From the NCBI GenBank assembly GCA_034927815.1, contig JAYFPK010000029.1:142486-206485 (forward strand): a DNA stretch of 64,000 bases, read 5' to 3'. The position numbers and the translations under genes are program-made. Positions 1 through 9,800 of this stretch are shown here, one piece after another (within the stretch, counting starts at the first letter, position 1; each line of letters opens with the position of its first letter). Under the pieces are notes generated by a model that was not told where the DNA came from, searched no databases, and was given only the letters and a program-made list of their open reading frames with translations. The stretch comes from Limiplasma sp034927815. Its GTDB lineage: Bacteria; Bacillota; Clostridia; Christensenellales; Aristaeellaceae.

Positions 1-1
1 G

Positions 2-556
2 TTCAGTGCTACATTTTTGATCCCTATGGCTATTCCCGTCTCCTCCGTTGCAATGCTGTGGCGAGTCATCTTCGCACAGCAAGGTTTTCTGAACGTGCTG
101 ATTGTCAGGCTTGGAGGAGTGCCACAGAACTGGCTGAACAGCGGCCTGACGTATTGGGTGCTTGTCGCTTCTTATCTGTGGCGGAATGTTGGTTTTGATA
201 TGGTGCTGTGGCGGGCTGCGTTAACCGGGCTGGACCCAGCACTAAGCGAAGCGGCGCAGGTGGATGGCGCGAATGCATGGAAGCGATTTCTGTATGTGAT
301 TTTCCCTGCGCTTTTGCCCGCCCTGTTTACGATCACGGTTCTTTCGCTTCTCAACTCCTTCAAGGTATTCCGCGAGGCATACCTGATTGCGGGCAATTAT
401 CCGCACAGCGATATCTATATGTTACAGCACCTGTTTAACAACTGGTTTACATCCCTGGATATGCAAAAGCTGACGGCGGCGGCTGTTTTGGTTGCGCTGG
501 TCATTCTGGCATTGATTACAGCGCTGCAAAAGCTGTGGGAGAAGGATGATTCATGA
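2..556 (+). CDS. Carbohydrate ABC transporter permease, 5' end outside window
   Basis: Inner-membrane permease of a sugar-type ABC importer (MalF/UgpA-like, binding-protein-dependent transport family). The reading frame is open from base 2, so the gene starts before the window; the first ATG inside it (17) is probably internal. The visible part has several hydrophobic segments and the cytoplasmic EAA loop that docks on the ATPase, seen as EAAQVDGA followed by a conserved FP at about 78-98 of the visible part. Its stop overlaps the next permease by ATGA, so the two form a heterodimer in one operon. The binding protein and N-terminus should lie upstream. The substrate cannot be read from the sequence. 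Confidence 0.9.
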   Translation, partial: FSATFLIPMAIPVSSVAMLWRVIFAQQGFLNVLIVRLGGVPQNWLNSGLTYWVLVASYLWRNVGFDMVLWRAALTGLDPALSEAAQVDGANAWKRFLYVIFPALLPALFTITVLSLLNSFKVFREAYLIAGNYPHSDIYMLQHLFNNWFTSLDMQKLTAAAVLVALVILALITALQKLWEKDDS

Positions 557-1398
557 AAAAAAGGCGGCTTGGATCGCTTCTTGGTTTGACGCTTTGTGCA
601 TTGGCCGTGTGGATTCCACTCTATTTATTGCTGACGGGGACGCTCATGAGCACCGGAGAACTAAACGAACGCATCGGCATGACCTTGACAGGCGGTGACG
701 GTTATGCCAGCTGGCCGCTTCTGCCCCGTTGGCCCACCCTAAAGCCCCTCGTCCATTTGCTCATGGATACACCCAACTTCTTCCCTATGTTTTGGAATGC
801 CTGCCTTATCACCATCCCGACAGTGTTGGGACAGATGGTCATTGCCTCACCAGCGGCATGGGGGCTGGCGCGTGGCGGTTTTCGTGGCAGAAAGGCGGTT
901 TATCTGCTATATGTCGCTCTGATGCTGATGCCCTTTCAGGTGCTGATGGTTCCCAGTTACCTGACGCTTGATAAAATCGGACTGCTGGGCACTCGTTGGT
1001 CCGTCGTCTTCCCTTCGATGTTTTCGACGTTCCCGGTCTTTATCCTGTATCGTTTCTTCGCCGCGATTCCGGAAACCTATGTGGAAGCGGCTGAACTGGA
1101 CGGCGCGAATCGTCTCCAGGTGTTTACACGAATTGGACTCCCGATGGGAATGCCGGGAATCTTAGCGATCCTTGTGCTGGGTTTCATTGAGAGCTGGAAC
1201 GCGTTGGAGCAACCCCTGACGTTCATAAAAGATTCCAGCCAATGGCCAGTCTCCCTATTTCTGTCCAATATTGCTACGGAAGATGCTGGTTCAGCTTTTG
1301 CCGCATCCCTGATTACCATGCTGCCGGTCGTTTTGATTTTCCTTTGGGGAAAGCCCTATTTGGAAGCAGGGATACGCGCTGGTGGGGTGAAGGAGTAA
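553..1398 (+). CDS. Carbohydrate ABC transporter permease (MalG-like)
   Basis: Second membrane subunit of the importer, 281 residues, the usual length of MalG/UgpE-type permeases. It begins with a short cytoplasmic basic stretch (MKKRR) and a membrane segment. The EAA loop EAAELDGA lies at about residues 178-185, with five to six hydrophobic spans around it. Start chosen at 553 because ATGA overlaps the stop of the preceding permease. It is followed after three bases by an HlyD-like adaptor, which is not normal for a sugar importer operon. No ATPase is nearby; many sugar importers share a distant MsmX-type ATPase. Confidence 0.92.
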   Translation: MKKRRLGSLLGLTLCALAVWIPLYLLLTGTLMSTGELNERIGMTLTGGDGYASWPLLPRWPTLKPLVHLLMDTPNFFPMFWNACLITIPTVLGQMVIASPAAWGLARGGFRGRKAVYLLYVALMLMPFQVLMVPSYLTLDKIGLLGTRWSVVFPSMFSTFPVFILYRFFAAIPETYVEAAELDGANRLQVFTRIGLPMGMPGILAILVLGFIESWNALEQPLTFIKDSSQWPVSLFLSNIATEDAGSAFAASLITMLPVVLIFLWGKPYLEAGIRAGGVKE

Positions 1399-1401
1399 GC
1401 T

Positions 1402-2463
1402 ATGAAAAGCAGAATTGCCCTCAAAGGATTGCTGATTTTCTTTGCGCTTATGGCGTTGTTGACTATGATTTCCCGCGCTGGAGAATCGCTCCTGATTGCT
1501 AATGTTGAAGCAACTCTGGCCATGCGGGGGGCGCTCAGTCATGAAGCGGTTGCTGAGGGGATCATAGAAGCTGCCGACGTACAGATGGTGTGGGCGCAAT
1601 CAGGCTTGCGCGTGTCAAAGGTCTATGTTCAAAGTGGCGCAAGGGTAAAACCCGGTGATGTACTCGTGGAATTTGATATGCAATCCATAGCTGATATGGT
1701 TAGCGATGCTCAACTTGAACTGGATCAGTATGGTAACGAACGGGCTCAGCTTGCGCTGGAAGAACCGGATTCTAATGAGGATAAGGAAATCAAGGCACAT
1801 GCGCTCAAACTGAAGGCTGCCGATTTGAACATTGAGCAGGCCCGCAATAAGGTAACCAAACTTCTGCTTCTTCGCTCCAATGGCGCACAACTTTACTGCC
1901 CCATGGAGGCTGTGGTTTCGGAAGTAAATATTCAGGCAGGGAAGGAGACGGGTTCAGATGCGCTCCTAAGTCTGGCCACGGTAGATAGCGGATTTGTTTT
2001 GCGTTGTAAAATCACGCGGGAGGAGGCCGTGTTTGTAGCGGCAGGTGACACAGCGGATGTGACGCTCCCTGGAAAATGGGAACCCAGGCGTGTGAAAGTT
2101 GATTCAATATTGGATACGGGTGATAAAGAGCAGGTAGAAGTGATTCTTCAAATACCAAAGGAAGGCTTTGCGCTGAGTATGCTTTGTACGATCCGCTTTC
2201 GACAAACAACGGATAGTTATAGATGTGTGGTCCCAGTATCAGCTTTACGCAGTGATTCAGCCGGAGACTACGTGTTGGTTCTGCGGGAGAAAAAAAGTGT
2301 GCTGGGCAATACGCTGGTTGCTGAGCGCACATCGGTATCCGTTCAGGATCAGGATGGAAAGCGCGCCGCGGTAAGCGGGGCGCTGGTGGATGGGGATCAG
2401 GTGATAACAGGCTGGGACAAGGCTGTTGAATCCGGCAGCCGGGTTCGTCAAGTGATGCCATGA
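1402..2463 (+). CDS. HlyD/RND-type membrane-fusion adaptor protein
   Basis: Periplasmic-adaptor-like protein, 353 residues, with one N-terminal membrane anchor (about residues 8-30) and the rest outside the membrane. A biotinyl-lipoyl-like half-motif (VQSGARVKPGDVLVEFD, about 75-91) and a second half around 165-185 (CPMEAVVSEV) flank a charged helical hairpin at about 100-155, followed by beta-barrel-like domains. This is the architecture of adaptors that work with MacB-type or other exporters. No export ATPase or MacB-like permease is seen next to it. It sits between sugar-type permeases and a membrane protein, overlapping the latter by ATGA. Its real transport partner is unknown. Confidence 0.82.
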   Translation: MKSRIALKGLLIFFALMALLTMISRAGESLLIANVEATLAMRGALSHEAVAEGIIEAADVQMVWAQSGLRVSKVYVQSGARVKPGDVLVEFDMQSIADMVSDAQLELDQYGNERAQLALEEPDSNEDKEIKAHALKLKAADLNIEQARNKVTKLLLLRSNGAQLYCPMEAVVSEVNIQAGKETGSDALLSLATVDSGFVLRCKITREEAVFVAAGDTADVTLPGKWEPRRVKVDSILDTGDKEQVEVILQIPKEGFALSMLCTIRFRQTTDSYRCVVPVSALRSDSAGDYVLVLREKKSVLGNTLVAERTSVSVQDQDGKRAAVSGALVDGDQVITGWDKAVESGSRVRQVMP

Positions 2464-3533
2464 TGAGAAAACTAGTTTTCATGCTATTGGCAATGACACT
2501 ATGGTTAGGGGCGCTGACAGGCGTGAGAACGCTTCCGGCTATCCAGCTCAGATGGATTGCTGAGGAGATCAAACCGGAAGCATTGAAAAGCGCCCTTACC
2601 CAAGCGAATAAACCGATACGGGCTTCAGCTTGGAGTACAAAAGTTATCAATGGAAAGACGGTTGCCATCTATATTGGGGAACCGTTATTACTAACGGGTG
2701 ATTTAATGCGCAGGGGCAGCGCCGAAGTATGTGCGGTCAGCGAGCAATTTGCAATCAGCAAATGGAGTTCCGCCAATGTGGTGGGATTGTTGGTAATCAT
2801 CAGCGGCAGAGAATACGCCGTGAGCGGTGTTTATCCAGCGGGCGTGGCAGATGTCATCATTCCCTGGAATGGTGTGTCTGAGGAACAGTTCAATCAAATG
2901 GCGGTGCAGTTTCCGGGGCAGGATTTTGGCGCGCAGTATCAAAAGGCTGTTGATTTCATCTCTATGATGGGAGTGAACGCACCAACTGAGGTGTTGGATG
3001 CGCCACTGCTCTATGGCATCTCCACAGCGGTTGCGTTTCTACCCGGCTGGATGCTTGTGTGTTTGTTCATCGGTTACCAGTGGCGAACATTCCGCCCCTA
3101 CAAAGCAATGCGCATACCTGTGTGCGGGCTTATGATTGCCCTGGGAGTAGGGGCCATGGCACTTGTGATGCGGGTTCCGCTCACGCCCCCAAGATGGCTA
3201 TTGCCCTCGCGGTGGTCGGAGTTTTCCCATTGGCGAATGGTAGCAGGCGATATCAGCGCCCGGGTTAGCCGCTTTATCCGTGCCGCGCACAATCCGCTCA
3301 ACAGTTTTGATCTATCTGTCTGTCTGCGTGTTGCAACGCAAGGGATATTGAGTGTCCTGTTATTCTATGACATCAGAGGAGGGAACCCCCATGCTGAAAA
3401 GATGGATCGCGCTCTCAATCATTTGCGGATTATGCTGCGTCAGTGTTTTGGCAAACGCACAACAAATGCGGGAGGACCCGGAAATCATTGCGGTACCACT
3501 GGCAGCAGGGCCGATGAATCATTCGATATTTGA
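2460..3533 (+). CDS. Membrane protein of unknown function; abnormal 3' end
   Basis: Not recognised. It has an N-terminal signal-like helix, an extracytoplasmic region to about residue 180, then two to three membrane helices near 185-245, and a WSxFSxW-like stretch near 260. It starts with ATGA overlap on the adaptor gene, so it belongs to the same operon. The last roughly 50 residues read out of frame through the ribosome site, start and signal peptide of the next gene. The true protein probably ended near 3370, where a stop exists in another frame (3368-3370), so a frameshift or lost stop close to the 3' end is likely. Confidence 0.6.
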   Translation: MMRKLVFMLLAMTLWLGALTGVRTLPAIQLRWIAEEIKPEALKSALTQANKPIRASAWSTKVINGKTVAIYIGEPLLLTGDLMRRGSAEVCAVSEQFAISKWSSANVVGLLVIISGREYAVSGVYPAGVADVIIPWNGVSEEQFNQMAVQFPGQDFGAQYQKAVDFISMMGVNAPTEVLDAPLLYGISTAVAFLPGWMLVCLFIGYQWRTFRPYKAMRIPVCGLMIALGVGAMALVMRVPLTPPRWLLPSRWSEFSHWRMVAGDISARVSRFIRAAHNPLNSFDLSVCLRVATQGILSVLLFYDIRGGNPHAEKMDRALNHLRIMLRQCFGKRTTNAGGPGNHCGTTGSRADESFDI

Positions 3534-4782
3534 AGGCATGCTCAGTTTCACCATGAATGAGGAAACGGGTGAATGGAGTGCGGGCGCAGATCCAATGGAA
3601 GCAATACTGGGTTTGGCAAAGAAGAATACCATCGGAGACGCGATTCTGATGCAGCTCAAATGGATGGGAAATGCGCATACCAATCTACTACAACCAATAC
3701 TCGAATTGTACTATTTTGGAACAAGTGAAGTGAATGCGGAGGCAATTTCGATTCGTGCCGGGAACTGGAGATATGACCTAAGAGCGAAGACAGAAAAGGT
3801 GACAATCGGCGGCCGCAATGCAGAACGGTTGTGGGCCCCGCTTGATGAAAAAGGAATGGAGCTGCTGGCGCTTCTTTCTGATGCGGATGAGTATAGCATT
3901 CTTCTCCACGGAGTTAAACGGGTCCGGACAACGACAGTAAGCCGCGGTTATGCTGGAACGGATCTTCGCCAAAAAGTGGAGAGCATGTCATTTGAATGCC
4001 TTACTCTGACTGACCCTGCTACCATGAGGGGTTATCAGCTGTGGGATTTGAATGGAGCGGCATGGAATGCGGTCCATGGATTTTTGCCGCGGGTTGATGT
4101 AATATCCTTATCCACAGAAAAGGGTTTTGAGATGCTTTCCCTTGGCGATTTGGGTACCAAGGTAAGAGAACTGCAAAAGCTGCTGATAGACAAGCGGTAC
4201 TTCGCTGGCTCTGTTAATGGCGACTATGGGGGAAGTGTGCGCGAGGCAGTTATCCTCGCACAAAAGCACTACGGTTTGCTGCAAACGGGCAGCGCGGATG
4301 GAAAGCTGATGGAATGTTTGACTGGCATAGTGGGCGGGTCGGCAGACTCTCCGGCATCCAAACGGGAGCTCTTGCAGCAGGGTGGTATATCGTTGATTTT
4401 TGATCGGTATTGGTACGCTTATACGATGAAACCGTCCAAACCAGATATAGATGATGACTATGGATATTCGGCGGGTAATTCAGACAATGTTTTGGCGGTC
4501 TTTGAAGGTGAGATAAGAAACGACGCAAAGATTGTGCTTGAACTGGGATGGCAGCTTAGGGGGACAATTTACCTGGATGATTATCCGTATGGCTGCACCT
4601 TTTTCTGCGAGCGGGATCAAGGAAGCGTGTTTGATACTCAACTATTGCCGCAGGCGCGAACACGCTTTATTGTAACAGCGGAGGTGCCGATGGTTGCAGT
4701 TAATTCAAAAGAAGTACGGTTGGTCTTTGAGTATGGGAATGAAATGCGAGTATTTGAAGGCACTGAAGTAATAAGGCGATGA
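3391..4782 (+). CDS. Secreted peptidoglycan-binding-domain protein
   Basis: Exported protein of 463 residues. The ATG at 3391 is preferred over the in-frame GTG at 3352 because GAGGAGGG lies just before it and the product then begins with a clean signal peptide (MLKRWIALSIICGLCCVS, cleavage near ANA-QQ). A PG_binding_1 fold is visible at about residues 250-310: LGDLGTKVRELQKLL, then VNGDYGGSVREAV, the repeat that binds cell-wall glycan. The remaining 200-residue N-terminal and 120-residue C-terminal parts are not recognised. It closes the transporter/adaptor operon and would act in the cell wall, perhaps anchoring the adaptor assembly; that is inference. Confidence 0.75.
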   Translation: MLKRWIALSIICGLCCVSVLANAQQMREDPEIIAVPLAAGPMNHSIFEGMLSFTMNEETGEWSAGADPMEAILGLAKKNTIGDAILMQLKWMGNAHTNLLQPILELYYFGTSEVNAEAISIRAGNWRYDLRAKTEKVTIGGRNAERLWAPLDEKGMELLALLSDADEYSILLHGVKRVRTTTVSRGYAGTDLRQKVESMSFECLTLTDPATMRGYQLWDLNGAAWNAVHGFLPRVDVISLSTEKGFEMLSLGDLGTKVRELQKLLIDKRYFAGSVNGDYGGSVREAVILAQKHYGLLQTGSADGKLMECLTGIVGGSADSPASKRELLQQGGISLIFDRYWYAYTMKPSKPDIDDDYGYSAGNSDNVLAVFEGEIRNDAKIVLELGWQLRGTIYLDDYPYGCTFFCERDQGSVFDTQLLPQARTRFIVTAEVPMVAVNSKEVRLVFEYGNEMRVFEGTEVIRR

Positions 4783-4869
4783 TCCTGGCTGAGGAAATCA
4801 AAGTAATTATAAGGAATAGTACCACATGGTCAACATCATAGAGAGCTATACAAGCAATGAATGAAGAAT

Positions 4870-5154
4870 TTATGAGGACTCCTTCACCCGATGGATTCTT
4901 CTGTTGAGCTTTCTACGCACACCCTCAAGGTTGCTACGCATCATTTCATCACTGACATTTTCATAACCGCCATACAACTCGATGAGAAAAGCTTGGGCCG
5001 ATTCAACCAATGCTAAATCAGCGGGTTCATTTGTTTTGCTAAGCTCTTTGTATATAATATCTCTCAATATCCTATCGAGTCTCGAAAAAGTCAATATTTC
5101 CCTCTCGATAGCAGTCCTTATTTTCGTAATCATCTGGTTATGGTAGTCTTCCAT
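4870..5154 (-). CDS. Small hypothetical protein, helical
   Basis: A 94-residue hydrophilic protein rich in Glu, Arg and Leu, predicted mostly helical, with no signal peptide, membrane segment or recognisable domain. It is accepted as a gene because an AAAGGGGGGTG-type ribosome site lies about five bases before the ATG and composition is protein-like throughout. It faces the preceding operon tail to tail. No function can be given. Confidence 0.55.
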   Translation of the reverse strand: MEDYHNQMITKIRTAIEREILTFSRLDRILRDIIYKELSKTNEPADLALVESAQAFLIELYGGYENVSDEMMRSNLEGVRRKLNRRIHRVKESS

Positions 5155-5359
5155 AGCGACACCCCCCTTTCACCTGTATAGGGCTACAAAATATCAAAAA
5201 TACATCTCTCAAAAGAATTTTTCGAGGAATATTTATAGATTCCCATGAACCGCCAGGATTGAGCGAAGATGCGAATATCTGCGAAAAAATAATGAGAGAA
5301 AAATCTGAAATCTGTAACAAAACGCGGTTAAAAATCATCTACATGAAGATGAACTTTTT

Positions 5360-5494
5360 TACTACCTTGTGGCTCATTCCACGCTAAGTGCGATTTACCA
5401 TGTACTCCGTGACGGGGTTCCTTTTGTGGATCTTGGCTCAGACTTTTACCCTAAATTTAATCGTGAGAAGAAAATCGCTGCGTGTCAAAGCTGA
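5360..5494 (+). pseudogene. Probable IS110-family transposase C-terminal remnant
   Basis: An open stretch of 44 codons reading YHVLRDGVPFVDLGSDFY and NREKKIAACQS before a TGA. The pattern HxLxDGxPxxDLGxDYF near a C-terminus is familiar from IS110-type transposases. No start codon or catalytic region is left upstream, so this is a relic. It lies in a gene-poor stretch (5155-6117) together with another decayed fragment. The family assignment rests on memory of the motif only. Confidence 0.35.
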
Positions 5495-5614
5495 AAGCCG
5501 GCCGTAGCGGCACAATGCAACATCAGTTTGTCATAATACCGGGCATAAAGCTCTTCAATCAGCACATATTTATCAGAAGTCCCACTTCTTCTCTATGATT
5601 TTATGCGTAGGCGG

Positions 5615-5844
5615 TTATAGGTGATTATTCAGTTCGTTCGCTAAGTGCGTGGTCATTCTTAAAAATAAAGCCCTATCCTTTTCCGGACATCTTTGATAAT
5701 TTGAAAGAAGCATGTCCGCAGCGTCTGGCTTATGGTCAGCAGGCGGATAGAACAGATTTCCCACAGAGATTTCCCACACAGAAACCAGATTAACGATAAT
5801 TTTGTATGAAATGTACAGCAACATCGAAGAAAGAATCCATTCAA
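5615..5844 (-). pseudogene. Decayed HTH-type regulator C-terminus
   Basis: The frame ending at 5615 reads a plausible C-terminal tail (LFYP, then DAADMLLSNYQRC and EKDRALFLRMTTHLA), typical of Xre-like regulators that end in a dimerisation helix after a PxxxLFYP turn. The DNA-binding helix-turn-helix that should precede it is absent or scrambled into another frame (5659-5844). It is therefore scored as a remnant. An intact short gene of other function cannot be excluded. Confidence 0.3.
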
Positions 5845-5876
5845 GCGTGTTTTCCTTGAACAGGTTTTGCGGTTGA

Positions 5877-5923
5877 GTTAAATGACGCCACCCTGGGTAT
5901 GGCGCAGAGCGGCGTCATTTAAC
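5877..5923. repeat. 13-bp inverted repeat with 21-nt loop
   Basis: GTTAAATGACGCC (5877-5889) and its perfect reverse complement GGCGTCATTTAAC (5911-5923) enclose 21 bases. The loop holds CCCTGGGTATGGCG (5891-5904), nearly repeated at 6038-6052 (CCCTGGGGTATGGCG), upstream of the next gene. No T-run follows the arm, so this is not a standard terminator. It may be a small mobile palindrome or a regulatory hairpin. Confidence 0.6.
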
Positions 5924-6117
5924 CTCAAATTTTCTCCACAGGCCTTTGAGACTGTTTTTCGTTTCACTTACTGCTGTTCTCCCTCTTAAAACAGCTCTCA
6001 CGGGCTTTTGGTGATGAAAACACTATAAATGATTCTGCCCTGGGGTATGGCGTAGCGCAGGTTGACTTTTGATAGGTCATTATATATAATGAAGCGGATA
6101 TTAAGGAGGTGGGGCAT

Positions 6118-6600
6118 ATGAAAAAGAATATTGTTTTTGCTGTAGTGGTGTGCCTGATATTGGTGTTTGGTGCGGCGGCTGCCGAGGGGATGGCAGATTC
6201 TACGGAACTTGAGAAGAACCAGAGCGATTTGCATTATGAGCTTCCCGAAAACTGGATATCGATTGAAATTGGCAAGCAGGCGGCAGAGCTTGGTATGGTT
6301 CACAATGCAACCAATCCGGAAGGAACCATTATGCTGCAGGTGTTTTTGCATGAGAATGCATTGCTTACCGACGTTGTGGATACAATTGCATTATTGAGCA
6401 ATGCCGAAAATATCATCGATAAGCAGACGGAGACGATTCCTTATGTTGCCTATACGATAGATAGTATGCGATGTTATGCTGTTCAAGTAAATGAAGAGAA
6501 GCAGTTGATGTTAAACTTCTCCGTTTTGGATGGGAGTGAAATGGAACGGGTGGATGAAATTGCGCAACGCATCATTACATCCATTACCACTGCTGAATAG
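6118..6600 (+). CDS. Small secreted protein of unknown function
   Basis: Exported protein of 160 residues. The start at ATG 6118 is fixed by AAGGAGGT at 6103-6110, and the product opens with a signal peptide (MKKNIVFAVVVCLILVFGAA, cleavage after AAA). There is no lipobox, so it is released or surface-held. The mature part, starting around a YELPENWISIEIG stretch, resembles small Gram-positive proteins that share an LP-x-GWxxI opening and a C-terminal amphipathic helix, but I cannot name a family. It is followed by its own terminator, so it is transcribed alone. Confidence 0.7.
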   Translation: MKKNIVFAVVVCLILVFGAAAAEGMADSTELEKNQSDLHYELPENWISIEIGKQAAELGMVHNATNPEGTIMLQVFLHENALLTDVVDTIALLSNAENIIDKQTETIPYVAYTIDSMRCYAVQVNEEKQLMLNFSVLDGSEMERVDEIAQRIITSITTAE

Positions 6601-6625
6601 TAGTCAGGTTTCGATTGATTTGCAG

Positions 6626-6673
6626 CGGGATAGGGCGATGATGCCTTGTCCCGTTGTTTGATTTTTATTTTTT
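6626..6673 (+). terminator. Intrinsic terminator
   Basis: An 11-bp stem with two G-T pairs (CGGGATAGGGC at 6626-6636 with GCCTTGTCCCG at 6643-6653) closes a 6-base loop and is followed by a T-rich run to 6673. It sits just after the stop of the 160-residue secreted protein gene. Confidence 0.8.
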
Positions 6674-6776
6674 GATGCATGCACGTGCAGCAAAGCAATA
6701 AATGTAACAATATCGCAACAATTTGTGATTTAGAGGGAGTTTGCCCTATGGCAAGGGGGGGGCTGATGGAAAGACA

Positions 6777-6805
6777 TTGTTTCAACCGGAAAAATGTGTT
6801 ATACT
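6777..6805 (+). promoter_or_regulatory. Sigma-70/A-type promoter
   Basis: TTGTTT (6777-6782), a 17-base spacer and TATACT (6800-6805) lie about 70 bases before the start of the large secreted repeat protein. The element is downstream of the preceding terminator, so that gene has its own transcript. Confidence 0.65.
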
Positions 6806-6872
6806 AAATTAGTTTATTGTTGTGCACGCTTGCACAGCTTGAAATCGAGAGTTAAGTGGAGGGCGAGGAAGC

Positions 6873-9800
6873 ATGAAGAATGTATGGAAAAAAGGCGTTG
6901 CCCTGATGTTGGTGTTGTGCCTGATCATGACCACAACGTTAACGGTATTGGCGACTGAGGAAGCAATGGTAGAAGCTTCCATGGAAGCGCCCGTGGAAGA
7001 AATTCCAACGGAAGTGCCTGTAGAGGAGGTTCCAACGGAAGCGCCTGCGGAAGAAATTCCAACGGAAGCGCCTGCAGAGATGCCGTCAGAGGAGCCTTCC
7101 AAAGAGGAACCCACAATAGATACAACCCGTGCAGCGAGCCACAGCCCTCAGTTTACAGCAGGATTAGCTGAAACCATTGGTTCAACCACCTTGTTTGAGA
7201 ATAATGATCTTTCGGTCGTTTTGGGCATCATGGAGGCTAATGGTGTTATAGATGTGAAAAGCCGCGATGGCAACACTCTTGAAGTCAGGGTTAAAACCAT
7301 AGATGACAGCATTGTCGGATTTGTTTCCGCTACTGATGTGCGCCCGTTGTCCGATAAGGAGGCGGCAGCATATGAAGCAAATCCGGTGCCCGTACAATAC
7401 GCTCCCAAGGTTGCCGAACAGGAGGCCACACCAGTTGAAGAGAAAGCGGAAAAGGAACTCCAAATTGATACGACCCGTGCAGCGAGCTTTAGCCCCGATT
7501 TTACCCAGGGCTTAGCCATCACCATTGCCGCGACCATGCTCTATGAGGATAGCGAGCTCACGGTCAGTCTTGGAGAAATTGATGTCGGTGGTGTTGTGGA
7601 AGCAAAGAGCCGTGCAGCCAATACGCTCGAAATCAGCGCCGTTCTCGTGGACGGCAGCCTGGCCGGGTATGTTTCAGCCGGGGATGTTCGTCCCCTATCT
7701 GCTGATGAGACAGCAGCGTATAAAGCAAATCCAACCGCTGTTCAATATGCGGCAGTTGAGCCTGCGCTTATGTCCGCCATGTTGTTCGCGTTACCCGGGG
7801 CGGTTCCCCTTACAGCGGGTACTACTACAACTCTAAGCCTGCCCGCATATGCGGGAAGTGGAAGCGACAAATATGCCAGCTTTACCATGGCTACCGCAGG
7901 ATTGTTAACGATCACTTTCAAAAGCAGCGGCAACGCCTCCGGCAACCTGACGCTGATGGTGGCGGATGCAAGCGATAGCAGCGAGCTTTGGAGCGGGTCC
8001 TTGGTACCCAGTGGAACCACGAACTTTTCCATGTTTGTTGAAGCGGGAGATTATGATATCACGCTCAGCAAGAGCGATGCGGGCGATGCCTCGGGATATA
8101 GCGTGGGCGTTACACCGATAGTGAGCTTAGCCGGCGAACTCGGCACGAAAAACAACACGCAGAATAATGCGGCGGACTTGGCATTGAACAGCGGCTCTGC
8201 CAGTACAGGAATCTATTCTGCGCAAGATTTGAACAAAAGAAGAGACGACTATTATCGTCTGAGCCTGTCTAGCGCCGGTAAGTTGACGTTGAGTGCAACC
8301 AACATGATACCAGGTGAACTGGAAGTGTTCATCTACGGCGACGATACCAGTACTGGCAATGAGATTGCAAGCATGACCATAAATGTAGGTGCTGCTAGCG
8401 AAAATGGCGGAATTACGATGCATCGTTCCGGCTGGTTTGACGCGGGTACCTATTATATTACGGTGCACAACAAGACGGCTTTCGGCCGATATCGTCTGCA
8501 AGCGGATATTGCTACGGTCACGCTCACGGAAAGGGAGCCTAACAGTACGCCCAGCCAGGCATATAGCAGCGGAAGTACGGTAGTGCTGAATAGTGGCGTC
8601 TATGTAGACAGTCTGCTAAGTGAGTCCGACCTGCGAGATTATTACTACTTTTATCTTCCCTCCGCGACAAGTATCAGCGCCAGCGTGAAGGCTCAGCTTT
8701 CCGAAATTAACTTGTATATTTGCGATCAGGGAGGCAAAAAAGTTGCTGGTTCTGATTTTGGCGGTCAGGGCGGCGGTTCTTATGGCAACCCGTATGAGTA
8801 TGAATTGAAGAGCTTAACGCTTCAGGCCGGCTATTACTATCTGTGCGCAGATAAAGTCACCGAAACTGGATTGTATTCTGTGCGTGCCAATTCTGTTTTG
8901 ACGGTCAGCAGTGTCACGGCTACGGTCAGCGGAAGCGGTGAAAACCAGAATGTTTTAAACGTATCGGCAGTGGCAAATGGCGGCCCCGGCGCCATAACTT
9001 TACATCGTTATAACGTCTATCTGGTTGAAGGTGGTAAGTCTATATTGGTGACGACTAGAGAGAGTAAAACCACTTCCAATATGGCCTTTACATTAAATCG
9101 GGCGGGAAGCTATATAATCCAGTATGTGTGTACAAATGGACTGACTTGGGCGGAGGGCTGGTCCACACAGGTCGTGGTAAGTGTCAAACCTCTGAAAGTG
9201 GAGACGCTTTTAGCAACATCTAATGCGGCTGGGCAAATAAAATGCAAAGCGACTGTGAGCGGAATAAACCCAGTAACTGAGTGTATTTTCTCGCTATATA
9301 GAAACGGCGTGGTTGTTGATCGTTGGTATAGTAAAAATGCCTTGGAGTATACGTTCAATGCGCCGGTGAGTGGCTTGTATTCAGTCCAATATACCATCAC
9401 AGACGGTTATGTGTGGGTTGATGGGTGGACGACTTGTAATGCGACTGTGCCGTTGCCGTTGAAGATCGCATCGCTCACGACAAGCGTTGATAATAGTGGC
9501 AATGTGGTTGGTCGTATTACAATTCAAGATGGCTATCCATTGCAATATGGTATATACAAAATATATAACAGCAAGACGGAAGTGATTGCTTCCTATGCCA
9601 CCACTGCGTTGCAGCACAGCTTTAAGATTGCGACCAACGATAGCTATCTTATGCAGTTCGTCGGGTATGATGGAAAGACTTGGGCTGATAACTGGGCGAG
9701 CTTTACTGTATCTTCAGCATCTAATACATTGGAGATCACAAGCTTAACAGCGACGTCGAATGACGCTGGTGCCATTTCCTGTTCGGCTGCAACGAGCGGT

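Noticed and set aside
2012..2668. Leftward frame opposite the adaptor gene
   Set aside because: Pro/His-rich antisense reading without ribosome site; the sense strand is a tight operon.
6990..7085. Short DNA repeats that could suggest a CRISPR or VNTR
   Set aside because: They are in-frame codons for the PTE/EAPAEE linker of the secreted protein, without spacers.
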